A stretch of DNA of 31,414 bases, taken from the NCBI GenBank assembly GCA_035455265.1, contig DATIFK010000232.1:1-31414 (forward strand), given 5' to 3'. The position numbers and the translations under genes are program-made. The stretch is from MGOM01 sp035455265. GTDB lineage: Bacteria; Chloroflexota; Anaerolineae; Anaerolineales; E44-bin32. Numbering within the stretch: the stretch's first letter is position 1; each line of letters begins with the position of its first letter. The notes under the pieces are model-generated. The model did no database searches. It saw only the letters and a list, made by a program, of their open reading frames with translations, and was not told the DNA's origin. Below are positions 15,050-22,430 of this stretch, piece after piece.

Positions 15050-15084
15050 ACCGACCACCGACCACTGACCACTGACCACTGACC
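15050..15084. repeat. Heptad array D (ACYGACC x 5)
   Basis: Five exact-phase units: ACCGACC, ACCGACC, ACTGACC, ACTGACC, ACTGACC. A partial sixth (ACTGCTA) follows, of which TA forms the first two bases of TATAAT at 15090-15095. One unit supplies CTGACC at 15065-15070 as a weak -35 with a 19-base spacer. Confidence 0.85.
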
Positions 15085-15089
15085 ACTGC

Positions 15090-15095
15090 TATAAT
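15090..15095 (+). promoter_or_regulatory. -10 element (TATAAT) for the SPFH gene
   Basis: Perfect TATAAT 42 bases before ATG 15138, fused directly to the end of heptad array D. Confidence 0.6.
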
Positions 15096-15137
15096 GCCGC
15101 GCATTCCCGAACGTTCGACGCCCATGAGGAGGTGTGT

Positions 15138-16166
15138 ATGAATGTAGCCGAGCTCCTGCGCGCCCTGGCGACCCTGTCCTGGTTGGCCGCTCTGGCCGTG
15201 ATCGCCATCGCGGTTCTGCGCGCGGCGCGCGGCGCCGCCGGATTGAAAGGCACCGGCAGTATGGTGGCCGTGGCCATCGCCCTGGCGGTCGTGTTGACCA
15301 CCGTCAGCGCCGGCCTGGTCTTCGTTCAGCCGGAGGATCGGGGCGTCGTCATCTCGGCCGTCGCTCCCGGCGGCTACCGGACCGAGCCTCTCGAGCCGGG
15401 GCTGCACTGGGTGATCCCGTTTGCCGAGAACGTGGTGATGTACCCCATCTCACGCCAGACGTACACGATGTCGATCGCCCCCAGCGAAGGAGCCATCCAG
15501 GGCGACGACTCGGTGACCGCCCGTACCGCTGACGGCCAGGAAGTGTTCATCGACGCTTCGGTCATCTTCGCCATCGACCCGGCCGAAGTCGTCAACGTGC
15601 ATATCCGCTGGCAGGGGCGCTACATCGATGAACTGGTGCGGCCCGTGGCGCGCGGAATCATCCGTGACGCCGCCTCGCAGTTCGGGGTGGAAGAGCTGGT
15701 GTCGAGCCAACGGGATGCCTTCAAGGCGGGCATCGATGCCGATATGTCCGCCCAGATGACGGACAACGGCATCGAGCTGATCGACTTCGTCCTGCGCAAC
15801 ATCACCTTCTCCGATGAGTACGCCGCTTCGGTGGAGCAGAAGCAGATCGCCGAGCAGCTAGCCCAGCAGGCGGCCTTCGTGGTCGAGCAGCGCAAGCAGG
15901 AAGCCGAGCAGGCTCGCCAGACGGCCCAGGGTCTGGCGGACGCGGCTGTCATCGCCGCCAAGGGTGATGCCCAAGCGCGCGTCATCCAGGCTGAGGCCGA
16001 AGCACAGGCCCTGAAGCTGATCGCCGAGGCGCTGGCGAACAACCCGGACCTGATCACCTACCAGTACGTCCAGAAGCTGGCTCCCGGCATCCAGGTCATG
16101 CTGGTTCCGAATGACAATCCTTTCTTGCTTCCCCTCCCGACGCTGACACCGGGCGCCAATCCGTAG
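15138..16166 (+). CDS. SPFH/band-7 (prohibitin-like) membrane protein
   Basis: 342 residues from ATG 15138; GAGGAGG at 15126-15132 with a 5-base spacer rejects the GTG inside it. Two N-terminal hydrophobic segments (about 5-26 and 38-62) precede the SPFH domain. That domain is recognised by 'GVVISAVAPGGYRTEPLEPGLHWVIPF', 'TADGQEVFIDASVIFAIDP' and 'ARGIIRDAASQFGVEELVSSQR'. The domain is followed by a long alpha-helical, Gln/Ala/Glu-rich segment ('QKQIAEQLAQQAAFVVEQRKQEAEQ') characteristic of flotillin/prohibitin coiled coils, then a hydrophobic Pro-rich tail. Family members form ring-shaped membrane scaffolds that organise lipid domains or regulate FtsH-type proteases. No protease partner gene is adjacent. 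Confidence 0.93.
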   Translation: MNVAELLRALATLSWLAALAVIAIAVLRAARGAAGLKGTGSMVAVAIALAVVLTTVSAGLVFVQPEDRGVVISAVAPGGYRTEPLEPGLHWVIPFAENVVMYPISRQTYTMSIAPSEGAIQGDDSVTARTADGQEVFIDASVIFAIDPAEVVNVHIRWQGRYIDELVRPVARGIIRDAASQFGVEELVSSQRDAFKAGIDADMSAQMTDNGIELIDFVLRNITFSDEYAASVEQKQIAEQLAQQAAFVVEQRKQEAEQARQTAQGLADAAVIAAKGDAQARVIQAEAEAQALKLIAEALANNPDLITYQYVQKLAPGIQVMLVPNDNPFLLPLPTLTPGANP

Positions 16167-16210
16167 GCCCGGCGCAGAAACCGCTTACCGACCGCCTTTG
16201 CAGCGCCACC

Positions 16211-16376
16211 GTAGGGCGAGGCACACCTGGCACCGCCCGCCACACCGTCTCGGCCGTCTCGCCCCGGCGGGCCAATTCCTCCCATCGGTCCCAGAGGGCT
16301 CGCGGCCCGAACGGGGTGTCCTCCCGTAAGGACATCGGGACGATGTGCCGGGAGGGCAGGTGTGCTTCGCCGCTAC
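16211..16376. repeat. Palindrome-bounded intergenic element, copy 1 upstream of fdh
   Basis: Left arm GTAGGGCGAGGCACACCTG (16211-16229) and right arm CAGGTGTGCTTCGCCGCTAC (16357-16376) are imperfect inverted repeats of about 20 bp enclosing 127 bases. Inside, CCTCCCG (16320-16326) pairs with CGGGAGG (16349-16355), and ACATCG (16332-16337) pairs with CGATGT (16341-16346). The 16-mer GCCGTCTCGCCCCGGC (16253-16268) and CGGCCCGAACGG (16303-16314) recur downstream of fdh. The 318-base gene-free space 16167-16484 holds only this element and the fdh promoter. Confidence 0.7.
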
Positions 16377-16424
16377 GCCATCCATGTCGGACTGTTGCCC
16401 GTGGTAGCCAATTCCCGACCGACC

Positions 16425-16454
16425 TTGTCAGAATAGGGCGAGGGGGGATATAGT
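16425..16454 (+). promoter_or_regulatory. Promoter of the formate dehydrogenase gene
   Basis: -35 TTGTCA (16425-16430) and -10 TATAGT (16449-16454) with an 18-base spacer, 30 bases before ATG 16485. Confidence 0.6.
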
Positions 16455-16484
16455 CAAAGGCAGCACGTCGCCCGGGAGGTGTGG

Positions 16485-18659
16485 ATGTTGGCGGAGCGTG
16501 TCGTTCGAAGCACATGCCCGTTCTGCGGCGTCGGCTGCCAGGTCGATCTGCATGTGCGCGACGACGTCATCTACCGGGTCAGCGCGCCCTACGACGCCGC
16601 TCCCAACTACGGCATGTTGTGCGTCAAGGGGCGCTTCGGCACCGATTTCACCACCCACCCGTCGCGCCTGACCTCGCCCCTCATCCGCGTCAACACCTCC
16701 GAGCCGCGCTCAGCGCCGCCCGTCTGGCGCCAGGCCGGCTGGGACGAGGCGCTGGACCTGGTCGCCGATCGGCTGACGGCCATTGTGCGTGAGTCGGGCG
16801 GGGATTCGATCGCCGCCTTCGCCTGCGCCAAGGCGACCAACGAAGACAACTACCTCCTGCAGAAGATGGTGCGGGCGGTCCTGGGGACAAACAACGTCGA
16901 CCACTGCTCGCGCCTGTGCCACGCCGGCAGCGTCGCCGGGCTGCAGCTGGCCATCGGCTCGAGCGCCATGAGCAACTCCATCGCCGAGATGGAGCATCTG
17001 GAAACGTTCATCGTCACCGGGTCGAACACCACCGAGACCCACCCCGTGATCAGTAACTTCCTCAAGCGCGCCGTCCGGCAGCACGGGGCGCGCCTGATCG
17101 TCATCGACCCGCGCAAGATTGAGATGACCGACTTCGCCACACTGTGGCTGCGCCAGCGCCCCGGCACCGACGTGGCCGTGTGGCAGGCGATGGCCCACGT
17201 CGTCGTGAAGGAGCGCCTGTACAACGACCGCTTCATCCAGCAGCGCACCGAAGGCTTCTCCGACTACGTCGAATCGCTCGAGTCCTTCACACCGGAGTGG
17301 GCCGAATCGGTCAGCGGCGTGCCGGCGGAGCAGATTCGCCAGGCGGCGCGCTTGTATGCCACGGCCGGCGCGGCCTCGGTCTACTGGGGGATGGGCATCA
17401 GCCAGAGTTCCCACGGCACCGACAATACCCTGGCGATCACCAACCTGGCGCTGATGTGCGGCCATCTCGGACGCCAAGGCACCGGGCTCAATCCCCTGCG
17501 CGGTCAGAACAACGTTCAGGGATGCTCCGACAGCGGTGGGCTGCCGTACGTCTTCACCGCCTACCAGCGCGTCGACGATCCGGCGATACGCGGACGCTTC
17601 GCTCAGGCGTGGAACCGCCTCGACCTCAACCCGGCCCCGGGCCTGATGATCACCGAGCTGGCGGATGCCGCGCTGACCGGAGCGGTGCGGGCCTTCTTTG
17701 TCATGGGAGAAGACCCGCTCACGAGCGAGCCGAACCTCAACCACGCCCGCCACGCTCTGGAGAAACTCGACTTTCTGGTGTGCCAGGACATCTTCCTCAA
17801 TACCACGGCCGCTTTCGCCGACGTCGTCCTGCCTTCGGGGTCATTTGCCGAGAAAGACGGCACCTTCACCAACTCGGATCGGCGCATCCAGCGCATCCGC
17901 ACAGCGCTGCCGGCCATCGGCGATAGCCGTCCCGACTGGCAGATCGTCTGCGACCTGGCGAAGCGACTGGAAGCGCGGCTTGGTCAGTCGCCCAGCGCCG
18001 GGTTCGACTACCGCCACCCGTCCGAGATCTGGGAAGAGATGCGGCGCTTGACCCCGGACTTCGGCGGAATCGACTACGCTCGCCTGGACCGGGAGGGCGG
18101 GGTTCACTGGCCGTGCCCGACGGTCGATCACCCCGGCTCGCCCTACCTGTTCCAGGAGGACTTCCCGCGCGGCCGGGGCAAGTTCTGGAAGCTCGAGTAC
18201 GGCACCGACAGCGAACTTCCGGATTCCAACTACCCGTTCATCCTTTCGACGGGCCGCGTCCTCTACCACTGGCACGGCGGCACGCTGAGCCGGCGTTCCA
18301 AGCTGGATGAGATCTGGCCTGAGGCGACGGTTGAGCTGCATCCCGAGGATGCGAGCCGCCTTAGCCTTGAGACGGGCGACTGGGTGCGCGTGACCTCGCG
18401 GCGCGGGGAAATCACTCTGCGGGTCATGGTGACAGGGCGCTCGCCGCAAGGTACCGTCTTCATCCCGTTTCACTTCGCCGAGGCGGCCGCCAATGTGCTG
18501 ACGAACGACCGCCTGGACCCGCGCGCCAAGATCCCCGATTTCAAGATGTGCGCCGTCCGCCTCGAGAAGACTTCGCGCCCGCCCGGCCACGACGCGGGGT
18601 CGGATCAGCCTCTGATCGGCCGCGGGGCGATCAAGGACCAGGCAGCGTTGGTTCACTAG
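16485..18659 (+). CDS. Formate dehydrogenase, catalytic Mo/W-bisPGD subunit (Cys form)
   Basis: 724 residues from ATG 16485 (GGGAGG at 16474-16479, 5-base spacer; a GTG at 16479 would overlap it). The N-terminal [4Fe-4S] motif is Cys11-x2-Cys14-x3-Cys18-x27-Cys46, with the conserved Lys49 of 'VKG'. The active-site pair is Cys145-His146 in 'VDHCSRLCHAGS', where E. coli FdhF has Sec140-His141; the codon is TGC. 'RGQNNVQG' and 'ADVVLPSGSFAEKDGTFTNSDRRIQ' are typical of formate dehydrogenase alpha subunits, and the molydopterin-binding C-terminal domain is complete. It oxidises formate to CO2 (or the reverse). The length is FdhF-like, without the extra ferredoxin domains of NAD-linked FdhA. No beta, gamma or FdhD gene is adjacent, so its electron partner must be encoded elsewhere. 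Confidence 0.93.
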   Translation: MLAERVVRSTCPFCGVGCQVDLHVRDDVIYRVSAPYDAAPNYGMLCVKGRFGTDFTTHPSRLTSPLIRVNTSEPRSAPPVWRQAGWDEALDLVADRLTAIVRESGGDSIAAFACAKATNEDNYLLQKMVRAVLGTNNVDHCSRLCHAGSVAGLQLAIGSSAMSNSIAEMEHLETFIVTGSNTTETHPVISNFLKRAVRQHGARLIVIDPRKIEMTDFATLWLRQRPGTDVAVWQAMAHVVVKERLYNDRFIQQRTEGFSDYVESLESFTPEWAESVSGVPAEQIRQAARLYATAGAASVYWGMGISQSSHGTDNTLAITNLALMCGHLGRQGTGLNPLRGQNNVQGCSDSGGLPYVFTAYQRVDDPAIRGRFAQAWNRLDLNPAPGLMITELADAALTGAVRAFFVMGEDPLTSEPNLNHARHALEKLDFLVCQDIFLNTTAAFADVVLPSGSFAEKDGTFTNSDRRIQRIRTALPAIGDSRPDWQIVCDLAKRLEARLGQSPSAGFDYRHPSEIWEEMRRLTPDFGGIDYARLDREGGVHWPCPTVDHPGSPYLFQEDFPRGRGKFWKLEYGTDSELPDSNYPFILSTGRVLYHWHGGTLSRRSKLDEIWPEATVELHPEDASRLSLETGDWVRVTSRRGEITLRVMVTGRSPQGTVFIPFHFAEAAANVLTNDRLDPRAKIPDFKMCAVRLEKTSRPPGHDAGSDQPLIGRGAIKDQAALVH

Positions 18660-18665
18660 AACGGC

Positions 18666-18693
18666 TATCAGCTGTCAGCTTCCTGCTGTCATA
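18666..18693. repeat. Heptad array F (TATCAGC-type x 4)
   Basis: TATCAGC, TGTCAGC, TTCCTGC and TGTCATA in phase, starting 6 bases after the fdh stop codon. The most degenerate of the arrays. Confidence 0.55.
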
Positions 18694-18770
18694 TCGATCG
18701 CGTGTCTTTTCGGGAGCCGTCAGCGTTGATCCGTAAGATCCCCGGCCCCTCCCGGCAGGACACCGAGACA

Positions 18771-18818
18771 GCCGTCTCGCCCCGGCAGGCCGGGGCTCTC
18801 GGCCCGAACGGCGTGTGA
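18771..18818. repeat. Partial copy 2 of the fdh-flanking element
   Basis: GCCGTCTCGCCCCGGC (18771-18786) and CGGCCCGAACGG (18800-18811) match copy 1 exactly and in the same order, followed by GTGTG in both. The spacing between the two blocks is 21 bases shorter than in copy 1, so copy 2 carries an internal deletion and lacks the outer arms. Confidence 0.7.
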
Positions 18819-18920
18819 GTGCAGGCGACTCCGCAACTCGGTTTCAAGAAGGGGGCCTCAGCCGCCGGGAAGCGCCCAGGCGGGCAGTCGAAGGGCACTC
18901 CCGCCCAGCAGCCAATTGCA

Positions 18921-18951
18921 ACAGCGCCCCCGGATGAGCCGGGGGCGCTGT
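18921..18951 (-). terminator. Terminator-like hairpin of the roadblock gene
   Basis: ACAGCGCCCCCGG (18921-18933) and CCGGGGGCGCTGT (18939-18951) form a perfect 13-bp stem with a 5-base ATGAG loop, 25 bases past the stop of the leftward gene. Minus-strand bases after the stem read TGCAATTGG, so the U-run is poor. Confidence 0.7.
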
Positions 18952-18976
18952 GCTTGCGAAAGAGGCCGGGGGAGAA

Positions 18977-19456
18977 CTACTTCGGGAGCTTGAGGTCTCC
19001 CGGGCGCCATAGGATCGTATTCGTCTCGGTGTACTTCCGCGAGGCGAGATCCAGATCGCGCGCCAGGTCGGGAATGATGCCGCGTACGGCGTCGAGGGCC
19101 ATCGCCAGCGGTGCGGATGGGCCCAGGCCGATGGACAGGACGCATTCCTTGTTGATAGCCAGAACGAGCTGCTGCATCTCCGCGCCGACCATCAAGGTGA
19201 ACCGCCACTTGCCGAGTTGAACCTCCTGACGCGCCCGCTCGCCGGCCGAAAGCACGTGCGCTGTGGCGGCCGCCACGCGGTCGGAGTCGAACTGAGCCTC
19301 GGGTGGATAGGAGGCCAGAAGGAAGCCATCGTAGTCCACCAGCGCCGCCCAACGGACGTCGAGGCTCGGCCAGGACAGACGCCCCAGCGCGTTGCTGAGA
19401 GCCTCGGCCCGGGACAGGCGCGCGGGCTCCTGCGCCCCTCGGCTTTCTGCGTACAT
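18977..19456 (-). CDS. Roadblock/LC7-domain protein
   Basis: 159 residues from ATG 19456; GGAGGT (4-base spacer) precedes it, and the TTG at 19468 would overlap that site. After a polar N-terminus, the domain reads 'RWAALVDYDGFLLASYPPEA', 'DSDRVAAATAHVLSAGERARQE', 'LGKWRFTLMVGAEMQQLVLAINKECVLSIGLG' and 'PLAMALDAVRGIIPDLARDL'. This is the strand-strand-helix roadblock/LC7 fold. In bacteria these proteins usually modulate small Ras-like GTPases (MglB-type), but no MglA-like GTPase is adjacent. It is 127 bases downstream of comEC and has its own CATAAT -10 (minus strand, near 19508-19503) and terminator, so it is probably a separate unit. Confidence 0.85.
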   Translation of the reverse strand: MYAESRGAQEPARLSRAEALSNALGRLSWPSLDVRWAALVDYDGFLLASYPPEAQFDSDRVAAATAHVLSAGERARQEVQLGKWRFTLMVGAEMQQLVLAINKECVLSIGLGPSAPLAMALDAVRGIIPDLARDLDLASRKYTETNTILWRPGDLKLPK

Positions 19457-19583
19457 AGGCACCTCCAAGACCCCGTCCCGTCCGGCCGGGGTTGCTCGAG
19501 GGCATTATGGCACACCAACCCCATCGCCCAACCTTTCAGGGAGCCAACAGGTTCGCACCGCCGGAGCCCGGCCTAAGAGGATC

Positions 19584-21806
19584 CTACGGGCTGGCCTGTG
19601 CCCAGAGGCGGAGGCCGTCGGTCTCCACGGAAATCCAGCCGCGGGCGCCCGTCGTCTGGAGGCCGGGAGGCGACGCCGTCCCCGCGACCCCCACGACCTC
19701 CGCGTAGAGTCGGTCGTCCACATGGTCCGCCGCGTCGGCCAGGACGACCGACACACCTTCAGGCAGCGCCTCGAGCGAGCGGTAGGGAATGCCCAGCAGG
19801 ACGAGCCAGCGTGCCCGTTCCATCGAGAGAAGGACAGCCGATCCCTGATCGGACGCTTCAATGATCTCGAGGCTGCACTCGCCGCCCAGATTCAATCGCG
19901 CCCCTCGCTCCGCGGGCTGCAGTCGCAGCGTACGGCCCGGCACGTCGAGCGTGGAGAGATCGGGCACAGGACCAACGTGCAGGATGCCCATCGGCACCAT
20001 GCGGTCCCCGGGGCGGCCGGCCAGGAAGCCCTGCGCCGCCTCGTCCGTCGGGAAGAAGATCCAGTCGAGCGACGGAGCGAACAATGGCAATCGGCTGCCG
20101 ATGTCGGCGGTTGGAAGGAGTGCACCGTTGGCCGGGCGAAGCAGGACGAAGCGCCCCGAGGGCGATTCGATGAGGACGTCGCCGCTGGCGAAGAGCGTTG
20201 CGTGCAACTTCGCATCCGGTGCATCGATCACCGACTTCCAGGTGAGGGATGTCAGGAGTCCGACGGCCGCCAGCCTCACCCATGCCGGCGCGGAAATGGG
20301 CGGCTTCCAGCCGCGGCTGCGGGCGCGCAGGCCAGCCGCCAGCAGGAACACGCCGGCGTAGGCTGTGGCCGTACCGAGGATCGATATGGGGCCCACGGCG
20401 ACGCTGGCCAAAGGGAGCCTCGCGAACCCTTCGACGACCCGCAGGTTGTACGAAGCCAGAGGGAATGTGATCCAACCCAACAGCTTGCCGAGCGGCGGCC
20501 AGATCATTCCGCTGACCGCCGTCAGGCTGCCGAGGATCATCAGGGCAGGCTGAACCGGAAGGATGAGGAAGTTGGCCGGCAGCGCGGTCACCGGCAAGCG
20601 CCCGAAATGGAAGGCGGTCAAGGGCAGGGTGGCCAGTTGAGCGGCCAGAGTCATCAAGACCACTTCGCGCAGGATGCCAATGACGCCGCCAGCCTTGCGC
20701 CGGTGGTCGCCCGCCTGAAACCATTCGAGGGCGGCGTGCTCGAACGGATCCGCGAACAGGACGAGCCCCAGGGTCGCGGTGAAGGAGAGTTGGAATCCGA
20801 TGTCGGCGATCAGGGAAGGGCGCCACGCGGTCATGATCCACCCGGTAGCGGCGAGCGAGGTCAGGGCGTCACTGCGGCGCCCCAGGAGCTTGGCGGTCAT
20901 CGCCAGGCCCGCCATGACGGCTGCCCGGACGGCGGACGGTTCGGCGCCGACCAGGACGGTGTACGCCGCGACCGCCAGACCCGCCGCCAGGGCGCCGCGG
21001 CGCGCCCCTAGCCATCGGCCGAAGGCGGTGCCGAAAGCTCCCGCGACCAGGGCAACGTTGAATCCCGAGACGGCCAGGATGTGGGTGGTCCCGGTTCGGG
21101 AGAAAACCTGCCTCAAATGAGCCGGCATGGCCTCGTCGGCGCCGAGGACGACGCCGCCCAGGAGGGCCGCCTCCTCCGGAGGCAGCGACGCCGTCAGGGC
21201 GGTCAGGGAAGCCCGCCGCAATCGATGGAAGAACCCAACGACAGGCTGGCCCTGCCCGGAGGCGAGGCGTTCGACCTCCACGGCGCGCAAGACGCTGAAC
21301 ACGCCGGCTGCGTGCAGGACATCCGCTTCGGGGAACGTCGCTGTGTTGCGAGGAGTCGTCAGCCAACCGCGCAGCTGGAGCCGATCGCCGTAGTCCACGT
21401 CGATCCGCTCGTTGGTTTCCACTTGAATCCGCCCGGGTGCCTCCAGCCAGGGACCGCCTTCCTTGCGCGCCAACACGTCTGACTCGAGTCGGAATCGAAC
21501 GGACCAGCCGTAGGCGATGGGCGGCTCGACGACGATCCCCTGGAGGGTCAAGAGGACGGGAACATCGTTGAAGGCCGCGACGGGGGAGTCCTCGGCTCGT
21601 GGGATCGACGCCTGCGCACGCGCGGCGCCGACGAAGACCGCGACCAGCAGAGTGAACAGTCGCCGGTAGCCGAGCTGCTTCCGGAAGAGGCGGGCAAATC
21701 CCGCCGAGACGACCGCCAGGGCAATCCAGGAGAAGACCGGAAGCGAAGCGGGAGGACCGAAAACCAAGCCGAGTGCCCAGCCGGCTGCGGCCCAGGGAAG
21801 GCTCAC
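19584..21806 (-). CDS. comEC: ComEC/Rec2-family DNA-uptake channel with degenerate C-terminal domain
   Basis: 740 residues from GTG 21806 (AAGGGGGAT upstream). N-terminal DUF4131-like membrane and OB-type region (1-180), then the Competence domain with its signature 'THILAVSGFNVALVAG' (His242, Ser247-Gly248) and 'GAEPSAVRAAVMAG' (about 287-300), and many membrane helices to about 510. By family this is the inner-membrane channel that passes single-stranded DNA in natural transformation. The last 220 residues align in layout with the metallo-beta-lactamase-like domain, but the hallmarks are gone: DVGQGDA is reduced to 'LFASGDV', and the HxHxDH segment is 'FPTDEAAQGFL' with no histidines. The nuclease activity proposed for this domain is therefore unlikely. 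It ends a long co-directional gene block. Confidence 0.94.
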   Translation of the reverse strand: MSLPWAAAGWALGLVFGPPASLPVFSWIALAVVSAGFARLFRKQLGYRRLFTLLVAVFVGAARAQASIPRAEDSPVAAFNDVPVLLTLQGIVVEPPIAYGWSVRFRLESDVLARKEGGPWLEAPGRIQVETNERIDVDYGDRLQLRGWLTTPRNTATFPEADVLHAAGVFSVLRAVEVERLASGQGQPVVGFFHRLRRASLTALTASLPPEEAALLGGVVLGADEAMPAHLRQVFSRTGTTHILAVSGFNVALVAGAFGTAFGRWLGARRGALAAGLAVAAYTVLVGAEPSAVRAAVMAGLAMTAKLLGRRSDALTSLAATGWIMTAWRPSLIADIGFQLSFTATLGLVLFADPFEHAALEWFQAGDHRRKAGGVIGILREVVLMTLAAQLATLPLTAFHFGRLPVTALPANFLILPVQPALMILGSLTAVSGMIWPPLGKLLGWITFPLASYNLRVVEGFARLPLASVAVGPISILGTATAYAGVFLLAAGLRARSRGWKPPISAPAWVRLAAVGLLTSLTWKSVIDAPDAKLHATLFASGDVLIESPSGRFVLLRPANGALLPTADIGSRLPLFAPSLDWIFFPTDEAAQGFLAGRPGDRMVPMGILHVGPVPDLSTLDVPGRTLRLQPAERGARLNLGGECSLEIIEASDQGSAVLLSMERARWLVLLGIPYRSLEALPEGVSVVLADAADHVDDRLYAEVVGVAGTASPPGLQTTGARGWISVETDGLRLWAQASP

Positions 21807-21884
21807 TGCATCCCCCTTGTGTTTGCCGGCTAGGACCCCCTACACCCGCCGCGCTCGCCGGTCAGCGCAGGGCGGGGCCGCGCC

Positions 21885-22421
21885 TCACGCGCCCGACGGC
21901 TCCGACGGAATCTCCTCCTTGGGGATGAGAGAGATCCCATCGACCATCTCGCGGTTGAACAACATGGCCGGGGACTTGGCGCCGACCGAAGGGAACAGGA
22001 TGGCGGTCAGCTCGGCGGCGTACAACGGGACGAAGAGGCGATCACCTTCGAAGAGGGCCGAGCCGAAATCGAACTTGCCCGCCGTTTCGATCATGCCTCT
22101 CAATTCGTAACCGCCGAGCAGGATGTGGACCCAGTGCGGCACGAGGGTCGAGTAGCCGCCGCGCGCGACTCCCGACGGACCGATCTCGACCCGGCTGCTG
22201 AGCAGGAGCGTCACGATCTGGCGTTTGACCAGCCACATCGTCGCGTAGCGGGCCACCAGCCGACCCGGCTGGTGCAGCCGGTTCAGGTGCGCCCCCTCGA
22301 TTTCAACGATGGAGGTCGTCGGGATGTTGAGGTAGCTGAACAGGCCGCTGGCGCCCGGATCGATGCGCCCGAGGATGCGGTGGCTTTCGGTGTACATCTC
22401 GACGGAGATCGGCTTCGCCAT
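21885..22421 (-). CDS. Conserved hypothetical protein
   Basis: 178 residues from ATG 22421, 9 bases after the stop of the signalling gene upstream. No signal peptide or membrane helix. It reads as mixed alpha/beta with 'SVEMYTESHRILGRIDPGASGLFSYLNIPTTSIVEIEGAHLNRL' at the start, and 'GGYELRGMIETAGKFDFGSALFEGDRLFVPLYAAELTAILFP' in the second half. The repeated pattern of a short strand, glycine turn and 'IE(G/T)' suggests a small beta-barrel-type regulatory domain. I do not recognise the family. Its position directly after a receiver-GAF protein in the same operon suggests it may act with it; this is inference only. Confidence 0.75.
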   Translation of the reverse strand: MAKPISVEMYTESHRILGRIDPGASGLFSYLNIPTTSIVEIEGAHLNRLHQPGRLVARYATMWLVKRQIVTLLLSSRVEIGPSGVARGGYSTLVPHWVHILLGGYELRGMIETAGKFDFGSALFEGDRLFVPLYAAELTAILFPSVGAKSPAMLFNREMVDGISLIPKEEIPSEPSGA

Positions 22422-22430
22422 GGTCGTGCC

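Larger units (their letters stand above)
18660..18976. other. Gene-free space with repeats between fdh and roadblock gene
   Basis: 317 bases with no supported gene. From left to right: heptad array F (18666-18693), the partial second copy of the fdh-flanking element (18771-18818), a GC-rich stretch with a GGCGGG/CCCGCC inverted repeat (about 18873-18907), and the terminator hairpin of the leftward roadblock gene (18921-18951). Confidence 0.7.

Noticed and set aside
16096..16515. Minus-strand ORF between the SPFH and fdh genes
   Set aside because: It runs through the palindromic element and overlaps both genes; similar peptide in the second repeat copy shows it is repeat translation, not a gene.
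16917..16919. Formate dehydrogenase as a second selenoprotein
   Set aside because: The codon at the Sec position is TGC (Cys145), and no TGA interrupts the frame.
19392..21011. 539-codon plus-strand frame opposite comEC
   Set aside because: No domain, compositionally biased; comEC signature motifs are on the minus strand.
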